From contig JBARMB010000050.1 of assembly GCA_049802235.1 (NCBI GenBank), positions 62,001-126,000 on the forward strand: a stretch of DNA of 64,000 nucleotides, written 5' to 3'. Below, piece by piece: positions 1 through 9,410 of this stretch; the first letter of the stretch is position 1, and each line of letters opens with the position of its first letter. The notes beneath the pieces were generated by a model, which saw nothing but the letters and a program-made list of their open reading frames with translations, was not told the origin of the DNA and did no database searches. A program made the position numbers and the translations under genes. The stretch comes from VBDM01 sp049802235 (GTDB lineage Bacteria; Pseudomonadota; Gammaproteobacteria; Burkholderiales; SG8-39).

Positions 1-1373
1 AGCGGATCGTCCGCATCGACCCACTTGGCCGCGTCGCCCATGCAGTAGTAGCCCTCTTCGTCGAAGGCGGAGCGCGTGAGCGCCTCGTCGCGCCAGTAGC
101 CCGGCGTGACGTTCGGCCCGCGGACGCGGATCTCCGTTTTTTCTCCGTTGGGAACCAGTTTCACTTCGAGACCCGGCGCCGGAAGCCCGATCACGCCCGA
201 GCGCCCGCCGGCGTCCCAGTTTCCGCACAGAGCGAAGGGGGCCGTTTCGGTGGAGCCGAGGCCGGTGACCAGCGGAATGCGCTCGCCGCATGTCTCAACC
301 GCCAGCTGCTCGAGCGCATCCCACACGTGCTGCGACATGGCGGCGCCGGCGTAGAGCAGCATGGAAAGCCGGCTGAAGAACTTTTGCCGCAGCGCCGGCT
401 CGCGGCGGAAATACGGGATGATCTCCTCGTAGCCCTTCGGCACGTTGAAATAAAAAGTGGGCGCGATTTCCCTCAGGTTCCGGATGGTCTTTTCGATCCC
501 GCCCGGAATCGGCTTGCCGTCATCGATGTAGAGCGAGCCGCCGTTGTAGATGGCCATGCCGAAGTTATGGTTCCCGCCCGCGGTGTGATGCCACGGCGAC
601 CAGTCCAGCAGCACCGGCGGCGTGTCTCCCAGGAATGCCAGCGTCTGCAGGATCATCTGCTGATTGCAGCAGAGCATTCGCTGCGTGTTGATCACACCCT
701 TGGGGTACGCCGTGGACCCTGAGGTGAAAAGAATCTTCGCCACGGTGTCCGGTCCGACGCGCTCGTATGCGCGTTCGACCGCCCCGGTGGCGGTCGCGCC
801 TTCGAGTTCCCCGAACTGCGTTGCCCGCCGGCCCTTCGGCGCACGATCGCTCACCACCAGCTCGGTGTCCGGCGGCACCGCGGCCGCAATCGCGCGGCCG
901 TATTCGACGCCGTCGGCGGCGAACACGAGCCCCGGCTTGAGCAATCCCAGGATGTGCCGCAGCCGGGCGAAATCGGAGGACACGAGCGAATATGCCGGCG
1001 ACACCGGCGCATAGAGAACGCCCACATGCATCGCGGCATTCGCGAGCAGCGCGTGCTCGATGTCGTTCCCGGAGAGAATCACGACCGGGCGATCCGCCGA
1101 CAATCCCCGGTTCAGCAGCGCCTGCCCGATCGAGCGCACGAGCCTCAACGTCTGCGCGTAATCCAGTTCCCGCCAGCGATCGTTGTGGTCGCGGCCGGCG
1201 ATGTAGATGCGCCCGGGAGACTCGCGCGCCCAGTGCGCGAGGCGCTCGGTCAGAGTCCTTGGATAGGCGCCGAGCGGATACGGCGAGCGGAGATAGGCGA
1301 TCCCGCCGGAAGTCTTGGAAACGGTCGCCCCGATCGGTCCGAAATGAACCTGCCGGAATGGAGCGATCGCCAT
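1..1373 (-). CDS. Feruloyl-CoA synthase (AMP-forming acyl-CoA ligase), 3' end outside window
   Basis: This is an adenylate-forming enzyme that would activate ferulate or a related hydroxycinnamate to its CoA thioester in the cytoplasm. The reading frame is open from an ATG at 1373 to the left edge, giving about 457 residues; the family is usually about 600, so roughly the C-terminal quarter is missing. The AMP-binding P-loop TSGSTAYPKG lies near residue 215 and is followed by VINTQRMLCCNQ, which is characteristic of feruloyl-CoA synthases. Further on are an HHTAGGNHNFG stretch and the GYYCMGDAAK hinge region. Its ATG overlaps the TGA of the upstream crotonase (ATGA), so the two are translationally coupled. 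The substrate is inferred from family resemblance. Confidence 0.85.
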   Translation of the reverse strand, partial: MAIAPFRQVHFGPIGATVSKTSGGIAYLRSPYPLGAYPRTLTERLAHWARESPGRIYIAGRDHNDRWRELDYAQTLRLVRSIGQALLNRGLSADRPVVILSGNDIEHALLANAAMHVGVLYAPVSPAYSLVSSDFARLRHILGLLKPGLVFAADGVEYGRAIAAAVPPDTELVVSDRAPKGRRATQFGELEGATATGAVERAYERVGPDTVAKILFTSGSTAYPKGVINTQRMLCCNQQMILQTLAFLGDTPPVLLDWSPWHHTAGGNHNFGMAIYNGGSLYIDDGKPIPGGIEKTIRNLREIAPTFYFNVPKGYEEIIPYFRREPALRQKFFSRLSMLLYAGAAMSQHVWDALEQLAVETCGERIPLVTGLGSTETAPFALCGNWDAGGRSGVIGLPAPGLEVKLVPNGEKTEIRVRGPNVTPGYWRDEALTRSAFDEEGYYCMGDAAKWVDADDP

Positions 1374-2182
1374 CAGCTCTTCCTCACTTTGGGAGCGCGC
1401 TTGTCGAGGAAGTTCTGCATCCGCCGCTTCGCTTCGGGATCGGCTTGGGCGACGCCCGAGATCAGCGCTTCCATGAACATGCCGTGGTCCTGCCCGGCCT
1501 CCGCGATCCGCGGCAGCGCGTGCATGACCGCGAAATTGGTCAGCGGCGCGTTCTTCGCGATCGCCCTTGCCAGCTCGATGCCCTTCTTCAGGCCCTCTCC
1601 GGGCGCCGTCAGGTAATGGGAGAGCCCGATCTTCTGGCCTTCTTCGGCGGAATAGACGCGCCCTGTCAGCATCATGTCGGTCATCCGCGACGCGCCGATG
1701 ATCCGCGGCACGCGCACCGACCCGCCGCCGCCGACGAAGATTCCCCGCTGGCCTTCGGGAAGCGCGTAAAACGCCGAGGTCTCGGCTACTCGAACGTGCG
1801 CGGCGCAGGCGAGTTCGAGCCCGCCCCCGACCACCGCACCGTGCAGCACGGCGACGACCGGCACCGAGCCGAACTGAATCCGGTCGAAAGCGCGGTGGCC
1901 CATGATCGAGTGCGCCATGCCCTGCGCGGCGGTGAGCTGCTTCAGCTCGGACAGATCGAGGCCGGCGCAGAAATGCTCGCCTTCGCCATACAACACGGCG
2001 GCGCGGACGTCTGCGGGAACACTCGAGAAGTAATTTTCCATGCCGGAGAAAAGCACATCGTTCAGGGCGTTGCGCTTGGCCGGACGGTCCAGACGCACCA
2101 GCGCGATGTCGCCGTCGCGCTCGACGCGCAACGATCCCTGCGCCGGGTTCGCCGATCCGCCGCTCGATCTCGGGCCTCGCAT
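1373..2182 (-). CDS. Crotonase / enoyl-CoA hydratase family protein
   Basis: This 269-residue crotonase-fold protein has the oxyanion-hole segments FCAGLDLSEL and AVVGGGLELA. It is co-transcribed with the feruloyl-CoA synthase, so it may act on the CoA ester (hydration or retro-aldol side-chain shortening), but the CoA-dependent lyase role is not proven. An upstream ATG at 2212 would add ten residues. I chose the ATG at 2182 because GGAGG sits seven bases before it, whereas the upstream ATG has no Shine-Dalgarno sequence. It could also be a general enoyl-CoA hydratase. It stops in an ATGA overlap with the next gene. Confidence 0.8.
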   Translation of the reverse strand: MRGPRSSGGSANPAQGSLRVERDGDIALVRLDRPAKRNALNDVLFSGMENYFSSVPADVRAAVLYGEGEHFCAGLDLSELKQLTAAQGMAHSIMGHRAFDRIQFGSVPVVAVLHGAVVGGGLELACAAHVRVAETSAFYALPEGQRGIFVGGGGSVRVPRIIGASRMTDMMLTGRVYSAEEGQKIGLSHYLTAPGEGLKKGIELARAIAKNAPLTNFAVMHALPRIAEAGQDHGMFMEALISGVAQADPEAKRRMQNFLDKRAPKVRKS

Positions 2183-2259
2183 GTCCACGCCTCCACGAAG
2201 GTTTTTCTTCATTTATAACGCATAACTATTACACGTTCCCGGCGCCGCGCGCCTCACCC

Positions 2260-3009
2260 CTATGCAGCGGGTTCCCAGTTTCCGCCGAGCGCGGTTACGC
2301 CCTGCTTCATCCGCTCGATCGCCGGCGCCACTTCTCCGGGCGCTCCGCGCACGCCGAGCTCGATGTGGCGGCGCACGCCTTTCTCGCCCAGGCTGGGCAG
2401 GCTGAACGACTTCAGCCCGCGGTAGCGCGACTCGATCTCCAGCATGAGCGGCGTGACGGTGGATTCGGGCAGGTCGTAGACCATGATCGAGGCTTCCGCC
2501 TCCGGCGTGCGATGGAACAGATGCGGATAGCGCCGGTCGAGCACCCACTCGACCATGGGCCAGGCCATCACCGGAAAGCCCGGGACGAAGTGATGATCGC
2601 CGAGGGAGAACCCGGGGATGCGGTTGTAGGGATTGGGAATGATGCTCGATCCGAGGGGAAATTCGCCCATCTTGAGGCGCTGCGGCGTGATTTCCATGTC
2701 GGTGCGCGAGCGAATCGCGGCCTCCGCCTCCGGATGCAGCGCCAGCTCCACGCCCGCCGCGGCCGCCGCGCACTGGCGCGTGTGGTCGTCGGGCGTCGCG
2801 CCGATGCCGCCGAAGCTGAAGACGATGTCGCCGGATGCCAGCGTGCGCCTGAGCGTTGCGGTGATGAGTTCGGGCCTGTCGCCGAGGTATTGGCACCAGT
2901 CGAGCCTCAGGCCGCGCGCGGCGAGGATCTCCACCGCCTTGGCGAAGTGCTTGTCCTGGCGTTTGCCGCGGACGATCTCGTCGCCGATGATGATGACGCC
3001 GAAGTTCAC
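2260..3009 (-). CDS. CinA-like molybdopterin-binding-domain protein (competence/damage-inducible protein A family)
   Basis: This 249-residue protein has the MoCF/MogA-type fold seen in the N-terminal half of CinA. It begins NFGVIIIGDEIVRGKR and carries the SFGGIGATPDDHT motif typical of the family. The CinA C-terminal deamidase domain is absent, as in the short YfaY-like forms. I chose the GTG at 3009 because homology starts immediately there; longer in-frame extensions are low-complexity shadow sequence of the upstream gene. It follows the EI24 gene with a single base between stop and start, so it is probably translated from the same mRNA. Function in this short family is unclear (possibly pyridine nucleotide metabolism). 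Confidence 0.82.
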   Translation of the reverse strand: MNFGVIIIGDEIVRGKRQDKHFAKAVEILAARGLRLDWCQYLGDRPELITATLRRTLASGDIVFSFGGIGATPDDHTRQCAAAAAGVELALHPEAEAAIRSRTDMEITPQRLKMGEFPLGSSIIPNPYNRIPGFSLGDHHFVPGFPVMAWPMVEWVLDRRYPHLFHRTPEAEASIMVYDLPESTVTPLMLEIESRYRGLKSFSLPSLGEKGVRRHIELGVRGAPGEVAPAIERMKQGVTALGGNWEPAA

Positions 3010-3010
3010 G

Positions 3011-3757
3011 TCACGCCCGCGTCGCCGCGCCTTCGATCGGCTCGCTGCGCAGCTCGCGCAGCCGCTCGAGGCCGTAGTGGATGAATGCCAGCCCGCCGTA
3101 TACCGGCATGAAAAGCCCCAGAAGCGGAATGTGGCCGATGAGCGCGAGCGCCACGCCAAGCAGGAACAGCTCGCCGCGGTGGCGACGGACGATTTCATCG
3201 ATTTCCGCGGCGCTTCCATGCTCGGCGAGCGCATCGTAGCGAAACACGCGCTGGTTGAAATAGCCGAGCAGCAGTAGCGGAAGCAGCGGCCACAGCAGCG
3301 GGATGAGCCAGAGCGGCAGCGTCACCGCCGCCAGCGCGAGAAACAGAACGAGCGCGACCGCCGCGTTCCAGACACCACCCGCCAGCGTGCCGCCTTCCCT
3401 GCGGGCGAGCCCGGGATAATCGCGCTCCCCGACATGCACCGCCATCGCCGGCATCGACACCAGGCCGATGATGAGCACCGCGGTAATCAGCACCAGCGGC
3501 ACGAACAGCAACAGCAGCAACACCCAGCCGAGCCAGGCGGCGATCAGCGTGAAGGGCCAGATCGTGATCGTCCATTCAACCAGCGCCGACTGGTGCAGCT
3601 GCACATCGATCCAGCTTGCCGCCTGGCCCCAGTACAGCAGCGCGAGCGTGATCCAGACGACGAGCGCGACGATCACCGGCCAGATCATCAGCCAGAACAT
3701 CTTCGGGTGCAGCAGGCTCACGAGCGCCTTTACCAGTGCCCCAAGAATTCTTTCCAC
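3011..3757 (-). CDS. EI24 domain-containing membrane protein
   Basis: This predicted inner-membrane protein of about 248 residues belongs to the EI24/CysZ-like family (PF07264). It opens with ILGALVKALVSLLHPKMFW and then has several long hydrophobic segments (MIWPVIVALVVWI, LLLLLFVPLVLI, LFLALAAVTLPLWL, LLGVALALIGHIPLL). I chose the GTG at 3757 because GGGGGA precedes it at good spacing; an ATG at 3841 would add 28 alanine-rich residues that look unlike the family. Substrate is unknown; CysZ itself is a sulfate channel, but most betaproteobacterial members are uncharacterised. It sits one base upstream of the CinA-like gene. Confidence 0.8.
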   Translation of the reverse strand: MERILGALVKALVSLLHPKMFWLMIWPVIVALVVWITLALLYWGQAASWIDVQLHQSALVEWTITIWPFTLIAAWLGWVLLLLLFVPLVLITAVLIIGLVSMPAMAVHVGERDYPGLARREGGTLAGGVWNAAVALVLFLALAAVTLPLWLIPLLWPLLPLLLLGYFNQRVFRYDALAEHGSAAEIDEIVRRHRGELFLLGVALALIGHIPLLGLFMPVYGGLAFIHYGLERLRELRSEPIEGAATRA

Positions 3758-3886
3758 TAGCAATCCCCCGAAACGCCCCGCGAGATGAGCGGCTGCGGCA
3801 GCCGCTGCCATACACGCCCTACCGCAAATCAGCCGCTCCATCTCGCGGAGTTAAACCGGCGCGAAGCGCAAGCTTCGCGTCCAGCA

Positions 3887-6800
3887 TTAACGATTCATAG
3901 CTTGCCACATTTTGGCCAATCGCTTCACCGATACCGGCACCGGCGTCTTCAGCTCCTGGGCGAAGAGCTGCACGCGCAGCTCCTCGATCAGCCAGCGGAA
4001 CTGCTCCATCTGCGGATCGCGTCCGCCCGACTTTACCTGTCTCATCTGCTCGCGTTGCCACTGCGACAGCAACGGCGAGAGTTCCGCGGCGAGCCGCGCG
4101 TCGCGCTGCGGGTCGGCGCGCACCTTCTCCAGCCGCAGGCTCGCCGCCTTGAGATAGCGTGGAAAATGCTGCAGCCGCTCGTAAGGCGTCTCGCCGACGA
4201 AGCGCTTCGGCAGCAGGCGCGCGGCGCTCTCCTGCAGGTCGCGGCAGGCATCGGGGAACGCCTTCGACATCTGTTGCAGCTTTTTCTGCAGCGCCTGGTG
4301 CTCGGCGAGAATCGCCGCGACGAGGCGCGCGATCTCCTGTGCCAGCAGGCCGACCCGCGAACGCGCCTCGCCGAGACGCTGCTCGAACTCCGCACGCGTC
4401 CGCGGCCACGGTGCCTGCATGCAGGCACGATCGAACGCCGCCGCGAGCAACTGGGCCTTGAGCTCGGCCGCCTCGCCGAAAGCGGCGAATTGCAGCGCCA
4501 TCGCCTGCAGGCCAGGCAGGTTTTTCTCGATGTGGCGCGCCTGCTCCTTCAATTGCAGCATGAACAGCCGCCGCAGGCCGGCGCGATGCATCTCGCGCGC
4601 CTTGTCGGCGGAGTCGAGCAACTCGAGGCTGACGCTGTCGCCGTGGTCCACGAGCGCCGGATGACCGATCAGCGTCTGCGTGCCACGGCGGACTTCCATG
4701 ACCTCCTCGAGCTCGCCGAAGTCCCAGCCGGTCAGCTTCGCGAACTCGGGGGCGGTCCGCACCAGCTCGGAGAACCGCTCGCCCGCTCTTTCCCCCAGCT
4801 CGGCGCGCAGCTGCGCGAGATTGCGCCCCATCGCGAGCTGCCGGCCGTGCTCGTCGACGATGCGGAAATTCATCGACAGGTGCGCGGGCAGCGTCTCCGG
4901 CCGGAAGGCGTCGGACGGGATGGCGAGATTCAGCTCGCGGCGGGCGTGGCGCGCGATCGCCGCGGCCAGCGGCACGTCCTGCGCCTCGTTCGCGGCAAGG
5001 AAGGCGTCGGCGAATTCGGGCAGCGGCCCGAGCTGGTGACGCAACTTTTGCGGCAGCGATTTGGCGAGCAGCATGACCTTCTCGCGCCGCGGCCCCGGCA
5101 CCAGCCAGTCGCACTGCGAAGCGTCGATCTGGTTGAGCGCGACGAGCGGCGCGGTCAGCGTCACGCCGTCGCGCGGCGAGCCCGGCTCGTGATGGTATTC
5201 GAGCGCGAAGCTGCGCCCGGCCATCCCGATCTGATGGGGAAATCTTGCGGTGGTGATGCCGGCCGCTTCGTGCCGCATCAGGTCTTCGCGCCTGAGGAAC
5301 AGGAGCTTCGGGTTCTTCGCCTCGGCTTCGCGGCGCCAGGCATCGAAGTCCGGGCCGTTGTGCATGCCCCCGGGAACCAGGCTGTCGTAGAAGGCGTAGA
5401 TCAGCTCGTCGTCCACCAGCACGTCCGGCCGTCGCGACTTGTGCTCGAGCTGCTCGATCTCGCGGACGAGCTTGCGGTTATGCAGGAAGAACGGCGCGTG
5501 CGTCTCGTAATCGCCCGCGACCAGCGCCTGGCGGATGAAAACCTTGCGTGACTCGACCGGGTCCATCGGGCCGTAGTGGACGCGCCGGTTGGTGTAGAGC
5601 GGCAGGCCGTAGAGCGTGGCGCGCTCGAACGCGGCCACGTGCGCCGGCTTCCTCTCCCAGTGCGGATCGGCCTGGTGGCGCTTCACCAGATGCGCGCCGA
5701 TCGTCTCCAGCCAGCCGACCTCGATGGCGGCGACGCAGCGCGCGTACAGCCGCGTCGTTTCGGTGATTTCCGCCGCCATGATCCAGCGCCCGGCCTTCTT
5801 TCCCACGCCCGAGCCGGGATGCACCCAGAACCGGATCCCGCGGGCGCCGAGATAGTCGCCCTCCTCGGTCTTCATGCCGGCGTTGCCGAGCAGCCCGGCG
5901 AGCAGCGCGCGATGCACCTGCGGGTAGCTCGCCGGCGTCTCGGACTGCCGCCAGCCCAGCTCGGCGACGAATTCCTTCAGCTGGCCGTGGATGTCGCGCC
6001 ATTCGCGCATGCGGTTGAACGAGAGGAAGTTTTCGCGGCAGGTTTGAATAAGCTTGCGGCCGGACTTTTTGTGCACAAGCATCTCTTCGAAAAACCTCCA
6101 AAGCCTGAGGTAGGCGAAAAAATCCGATCTCTCGTCGTCGAACTTTTTCTGCGCCTCGTCGGCGGCGCCGGCGCGCTCGTGCGGCCGCTCGCGCGGGTCC
6201 GGCACCGACAGCGCCGCGGCGATGATGAGGACTTCGCCCAGCGCGTTCTCCGCTTTCGCGGCGAGCACCATGCGGCCGATGCGCGGGTCCAGCGGCAGCT
6301 TCGCCAGCTGCCGGCCGGTCTCGGTCAGCTCACGCGCTTCGTCGACGGCGCCGAGCTCCGCGAGCAGCGCATAGCCGTCCTGGATCGCTTTCGCCTCCGG
6401 CGGATCGATGAACGCAAACTCCTCGACCGTACCCAGGTCCAGCGCCTTCATGCGCAGGATCACGCTCGCGAGCGATGCGCGCAACACCTCCGGATCGGTA
6501 AACGCCGGGCGCAGCTTGAAGTCGTCCTCGGCGTAAAGCCGGATGCAGACGCCGCTCGCGACGCGGCCGCAGCGCCCGGCGCGCTGCGTCGCCGCCGCCT
6601 GCGAGACGGGCTCGACGCGAAGCTGCTCGACCTTGTTGCGGTAGCTGTAGCGCTTCACGCGCGCGAGGCCCGCATCCACCACGTAGCGGATTCCGGGCAC
6701 GGTCAGCGAAGTCTCGGCGACGTTGGTCGCGAGCACAATGCGCCGCCCGCCGTGCGGCTTGAACACGCGCTCCTGCTCCGCCGCCGAGAGCCGCGCGAAC

Positions 6801-7609
6801 AACGGCAGGATTTCCGTGTGCGCGGGATGGTGCTTTCTCAGGGTCTCCGCCGCCTCGCGGATTTCGCGCTCGCCGGGCAGAAACACCAGCACGTCGCCCT
6901 CCCCCCCACCAATGCGCGCCAGCTCGTCCACGGCATCGGCGATCGCCTGGTTGAGGTCGTAATCTTCTTCGCCAGCATCGATCGGCCGGTAACGGACTTC
7001 GACCGGGTACAGCCGGCCCGAAACCTCGATCACCGGAGCACCGCCGAAATACTTCGAGAACCGCTCGGCGTCGATGGTCGCCGAGGTGATTATGAGTTTC
7101 AACCCCGGGCGCCGCGGCAACAGCTGCCTGAGGTAACCCAGCAGGAAATCGATGTTGAGGCTGCGCTCGTGCGCCTCGTCGATGATCAGCGTGTCGTACC
7201 GCCGCAGCTCGCGGTCGCCCTGCGTTTCCGCCAGCAGGATGCCGTCGGTCATCAGCTTGATATAGGAGCGCGGACCGACTTTGTCGGTGAAACGGATCTT
7301 GTAGCCGACCGCTCCGCCCAATTCGGTCTTCAGTTCCTGCGCGATGCGCGCGGCGGTGGCGCGCGCCGCGATGCGTCGCGGCTGGGTGTGGCCGATGAGG
7401 CCTTCGACGCCGCGGCCGAGCTCGAGGCAGATCTTCGGCAGTTGCGTCGTCTTGCCCGAGCCGGTCTCGCCGCAGACGATCACGACCGGGTTCGCGGCGA
7501 TCGCCCCGGCGATCTCGTCGCGCCGGGCGGAGATCGGCAACTCGGGCGGAAACTCGGGCCGCGGCCGCAACGCGCGCCGTTGCTCGAGCTCAACCGGGGA
7601 AAACGCCAT
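3887..7609 (-). CDS. hrpA: ATP-dependent RNA helicase HrpA
   Basis: This 1240-residue DEAH-box helicase is the normal length for bacterial HrpA. The Walker A motif GETGSGKTTQ is near residue 47, followed by the DEAH box (DEAHERSLNID), SAT, the helicase C domain with TNVAETSLTVPGIRYVVD and QRAGRCGR, then HA2, OB-fold and the DUF3418 C-terminal domain. HrpA resolves structured mRNA and stalled ribosomes. The start ATG at 7609 begins with MAFSPVELEQRRALRPRPEF. It stands alone downstream of the riboflavin genes with a 43-bp gap. Confidence 0.95.
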   Translation of the reverse strand: MAFSPVELEQRRALRPRPEFPPELPISARRDEIAGAIAANPVVIVCGETGSGKTTQLPKICLELGRGVEGLIGHTQPRRIAARATAARIAQELKTELGGAVGYKIRFTDKVGPRSYIKLMTDGILLAETQGDRELRRYDTLIIDEAHERSLNIDFLLGYLRQLLPRRPGLKLIITSATIDAERFSKYFGGAPVIEVSGRLYPVEVRYRPIDAGEEDYDLNQAIADAVDELARIGGGEGDVLVFLPGEREIREAAETLRKHHPAHTEILPLFARLSAAEQERVFKPHGGRRIVLATNVAETSLTVPGIRYVVDAGLARVKRYSYRNKVEQLRVEPVSQAAATQRAGRCGRVASGVCIRLYAEDDFKLRPAFTDPEVLRASLASVILRMKALDLGTVEEFAFIDPPEAKAIQDGYALLAELGAVDEARELTETGRQLAKLPLDPRIGRMVLAAKAENALGEVLIIAAALSVPDPRERPHERAGAADEAQKKFDDERSDFFAYLRLWRFFEEMLVHKKSGRKLIQTCRENFLSFNRMREWRDIHGQLKEFVAELGWRQSETPASYPQVHRALLAGLLGNAGMKTEEGDYLGARGIRFWVHPGSGVGKKAGRWIMAAEITETTRLYARCVAAIEVGWLETIGAHLVKRHQADPHWERKPAHVAAFERATLYGLPLYTNRRVHYGPMDPVESRKVFIRQALVAGDYETHAPFFLHNRKLVREIEQLEHKSRRPDVLVDDELIYAFYDSLVPGGMHNGPDFDAWRREAEAKNPKLLFLRREDLMRHEAAGITTARFPHQIGMAGRSFALEYHHEPGSPRDGVTLTAPLVALNQIDASQCDWLVPGPRREKVMLLAKSLPQKLRHQLGPLPEFADAFLAANEAQDVPLAAAIARHARRELNLAIPSDAFRPETLPAHLSMNFRIVDEHGRQLAMGRNLAQLRAELGERAGERFSELVRTAPEFAKLTGWDFGELEEVMEVRRGTQTLIGHPALVDHGDSVSLELLDSADKAREMHRAGLRRLFMLQLKEQARHIEKNLPGLQAMALQFAAFGEAAELKAQLLAAAFDRACMQAPWPRTRAEFEQRLGEARSRVGLLAQEIARLVAAILAEHQALQKKLQQMSKAFPDACRDLQESAARLLPKRFVGETPYERLQHFPRYLKAASLRLEKVRADPQRDARLAAELSPLLSQWQREQMRQVKSGGRDPQMEQFRWLIEELRVQLFAQELKTPVPVSVKRLAKMWQAMNR

Positions 7610-7652
7610 CAGCAGACAAGACCGCCGGGCCTGAACGGACGATGCGCGCCGC

Positions 7653-8240
7653 TCATTCCCGACCGAGCAACCGCCCGACGTAACGCGCCAGCAGATCGAC
7701 TTCGAGATTCACGCGGCCACCGCGCTTGAGGTGCTTCAGCGACGTAGCCGCGAGCGTGTGCGGAATCAGGTTGACCTCGAACTCGCCGCCCTCGGCGGCG
7801 TTGACCGTGAGGCTGACGCCTTGCACCGTGATCGAGCCCTTGCGGGCGATGTAGCGCGCAAGCTCCGCCGGTGCGCGCACGCGTAGCAGGCGGCTCTCGC
7901 CCGCGGGATCGAAGCGCACGACCTCGCCGACACCGTCGACGTGTCCGGCAACGAGGTGGCCGTCGAGCCGGTCGGCGAGCCGCAGCGCCTTCTCCAGATT
8001 CACCTCGCCGGGCTCGCTCAGGCCCGCAGTGCAGCGAAGGGTTTCCTGCGACACGTCGACATCGAAGCCGGAGGCGGTCGTGGCGACGACGGTGAGGCAG
8101 GCGCCGTTGACGGCGATGCTGTCGCCGGCGGAAACGTCCTCCATTACGAGCGCGCCGGCATCGATGGCGAGGCGCAGGCCGCCCTCGCGCTGCTCCACCT
8201 TTTCGATGCGTCCGATTGCCGCGACGATGCCGGAGAACAC
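7653..8240 (-). CDS. ribE: Riboflavin synthase, alpha subunit
   Basis: This 195-residue enzyme dismutates two 6,7-dimethyl-8-ribityllumazine molecules to riboflavin. It has the diagnostic N-terminus MFSGIV and the two homologous lumazine-binding repeats: GDSIAVNGACLTV with LEKALRLADRLDGHLVAGHVDG, and GSITVQGVSLTVN with VNLIPHTL. It starts two bases after the stop of ribD, forming a two-gene riboflavin operon. No FMN riboswitch was recognised upstream of ribD. It is the expected length for the family. Confidence 0.95.
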   Translation of the reverse strand: MFSGIVAAIGRIEKVEQREGGLRLAIDAGALVMEDVSAGDSIAVNGACLTVVATTASGFDVDVSQETLRCTAGLSEPGEVNLEKALRLADRLDGHLVAGHVDGVGEVVRFDPAGESRLLRVRAPAELARYIARKGSITVQGVSLTVNAAEGGEFEVNLIPHTLAATSLKHLKRGGRVNLEVDLLARYVGRLLGRE

Positions 8241-8242
8241 GG

Positions 8243-9331
8243 TCAGCCCGTCCGCGCGAGAATGCGAAGGTCCGCGCCGATCCGCTCCACCCCGCGGATC
8301 GTCAACGGTGTCGCCTGCGAAAGCCCGGTGAGCTCGGGCAGATAGAACATGCCGCGGCCGGAATCGCCGATCAGACTCGGCGCGAGATAGACGAGCAGTT
8401 CGTCGACCACGCCCGCCTGGAGCAGCGAGCCGTTCAGCTTCGCGCCCGCCTCGACGTGGATTTCGTTGAATTCGCGCCGCGCGAGTTCCTGCATCAGCTC
8501 GAACAGCTCGACCTTGCCGCGCTCGTTGGGGATGAGCGCGACTTCGGCGCCCGCGGCCTCGAGCGCCGCGATCTTCTTAGCGTCGTTCACCGCGCCGACG
8601 ACCAGTGCCTGGCCGCCCTTGAGTAGACGCGCTGCCGGTGAAATCTCGAGCTTCGAATCCACCACTATCCTGAGCGGCTGGCGCGGCGTTTCGATCCCGC
8701 GCACATTGAGCTGAGGATCGTCGTCCCTGACCGTGCCGACGCCGGTGAGGACGGCGCAGGCGCGCGCGCGCCAGCGGTGGCCGTCTGCCCGAGCGGCCTC
8801 GCCGGTGATCCACTGGCTTTTTCCATTGGCCAGCGCAGTGCGGCCATCGAGGCTCGCGGCGATCTTCATTCGCACCCACGGCCGCCCGCGCGCCATGCGC
8901 GCGGCGAAGCCGATGTTCAGCTCGCGCGCTTCCTCTTCCATCAGCCCGCTCTCGACGCGCATGCCGGCGGCGCGCAGCTTTACGAATCCTCCACCGGCGA
9001 CTTTCGGATTCGGATCCCGCATCGACGCCACCACGCGCGCCACGCCCGCAGCGACAATGGCATCGGCACAGGGCGGCGTGCGGCCGTAATGGCTGCAGGG
9101 CTCGAGGTTGAGGTAGAGCGTCGCGCCGCGGGCGCGCGCGCCGGCCTCGGACAGCGCCAGGACCTCGGCGTGCTGCTGGCCGGCTTTTTCGTGCCAGCCG
9201 GTCCCCACCACGTCACCGTCCTTGACGATCACGCAGCCGACGCGCGGATTGGGCGTGGTCGTATACAGCCCGCGCGCGGCGAGCTCGAGCGCCTGCTGCA
9301 TGAATCGATGATCGGCCGCGGAGAAGGACAT
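8243..9331 (-). CDS. ribD: Bifunctional diaminohydroxyphosphoribosylaminopyrimidine deaminase / 5-amino-6-(5-phosphoribosylamino)uracil reductase
   Basis: This 362-residue enzyme carries out the second and third steps of riboflavin synthesis. The N-terminal zinc deaminase domain shows HAEVLAL and PCSHYGRTPPCADA (His/Cys/Cys zinc ligands with the catalytic Glu). The reductase domain begins near residue 150 with RPWVRMKIAASLDGRTA and contains GVGTVRDDDPQLNVR. The ATG at 9331 gives the canonical start MSFSAADHRFMQQALELA. It is transcribed with ribE and follows nrdR. Confidence 0.95.
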   Translation of the reverse strand: MSFSAADHRFMQQALELAARGLYTTTPNPRVGCVIVKDGDVVGTGWHEKAGQQHAEVLALSEAGARARGATLYLNLEPCSHYGRTPPCADAIVAAGVARVVASMRDPNPKVAGGGFVKLRAAGMRVESGLMEEEARELNIGFAARMARGRPWVRMKIAASLDGRTALANGKSQWITGEAARADGHRWRARACAVLTGVGTVRDDDPQLNVRGIETPRQPLRIVVDSKLEISPAARLLKGGQALVVGAVNDAKKIAALEAAGAEVALIPNERGKVELFELMQELARREFNEIHVEAGAKLNGSLLQAGVVDELLVYLAPSLIGDSGRGMFYLPELTGLSQATPLTIRGVERIGADLRILARTG

Positions 9332-9363
9332 GGTCTGGAATCCGACCGCAAATCAAAACGTCA

Positions 9364-9399
9364 AGGGCGCAGAGGGGTTCAGACATTCCTCCGCGCCCT
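9364..9399 (-). terminator. Candidate terminator hairpin between nrdR and ribD
   Basis: AGGGCGC (9364-9370) pairs with GCGCCCT (9393-9399). After one mismatch, GAGG (9372-9375) pairs with CCTC (9388-9391), leaving a 12-base loop. On the minus strand the stem is followed by a short T-containing stretch (GACGTTTTGATTT) rather than a clean U-run, so any termination after nrdR is probably partial. Confidence 0.35.
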
Positions 9400-9410
9400 C
9401 TGCGGCGAAG

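Noticed and set aside
3785..5551. Long plus-strand open frame opposite hrpA
   Set aside because: It is the antisense shadow of the DEAH helicase gene; high-GC DNA keeps opposite frames open and the sequence has no recognisable domain.
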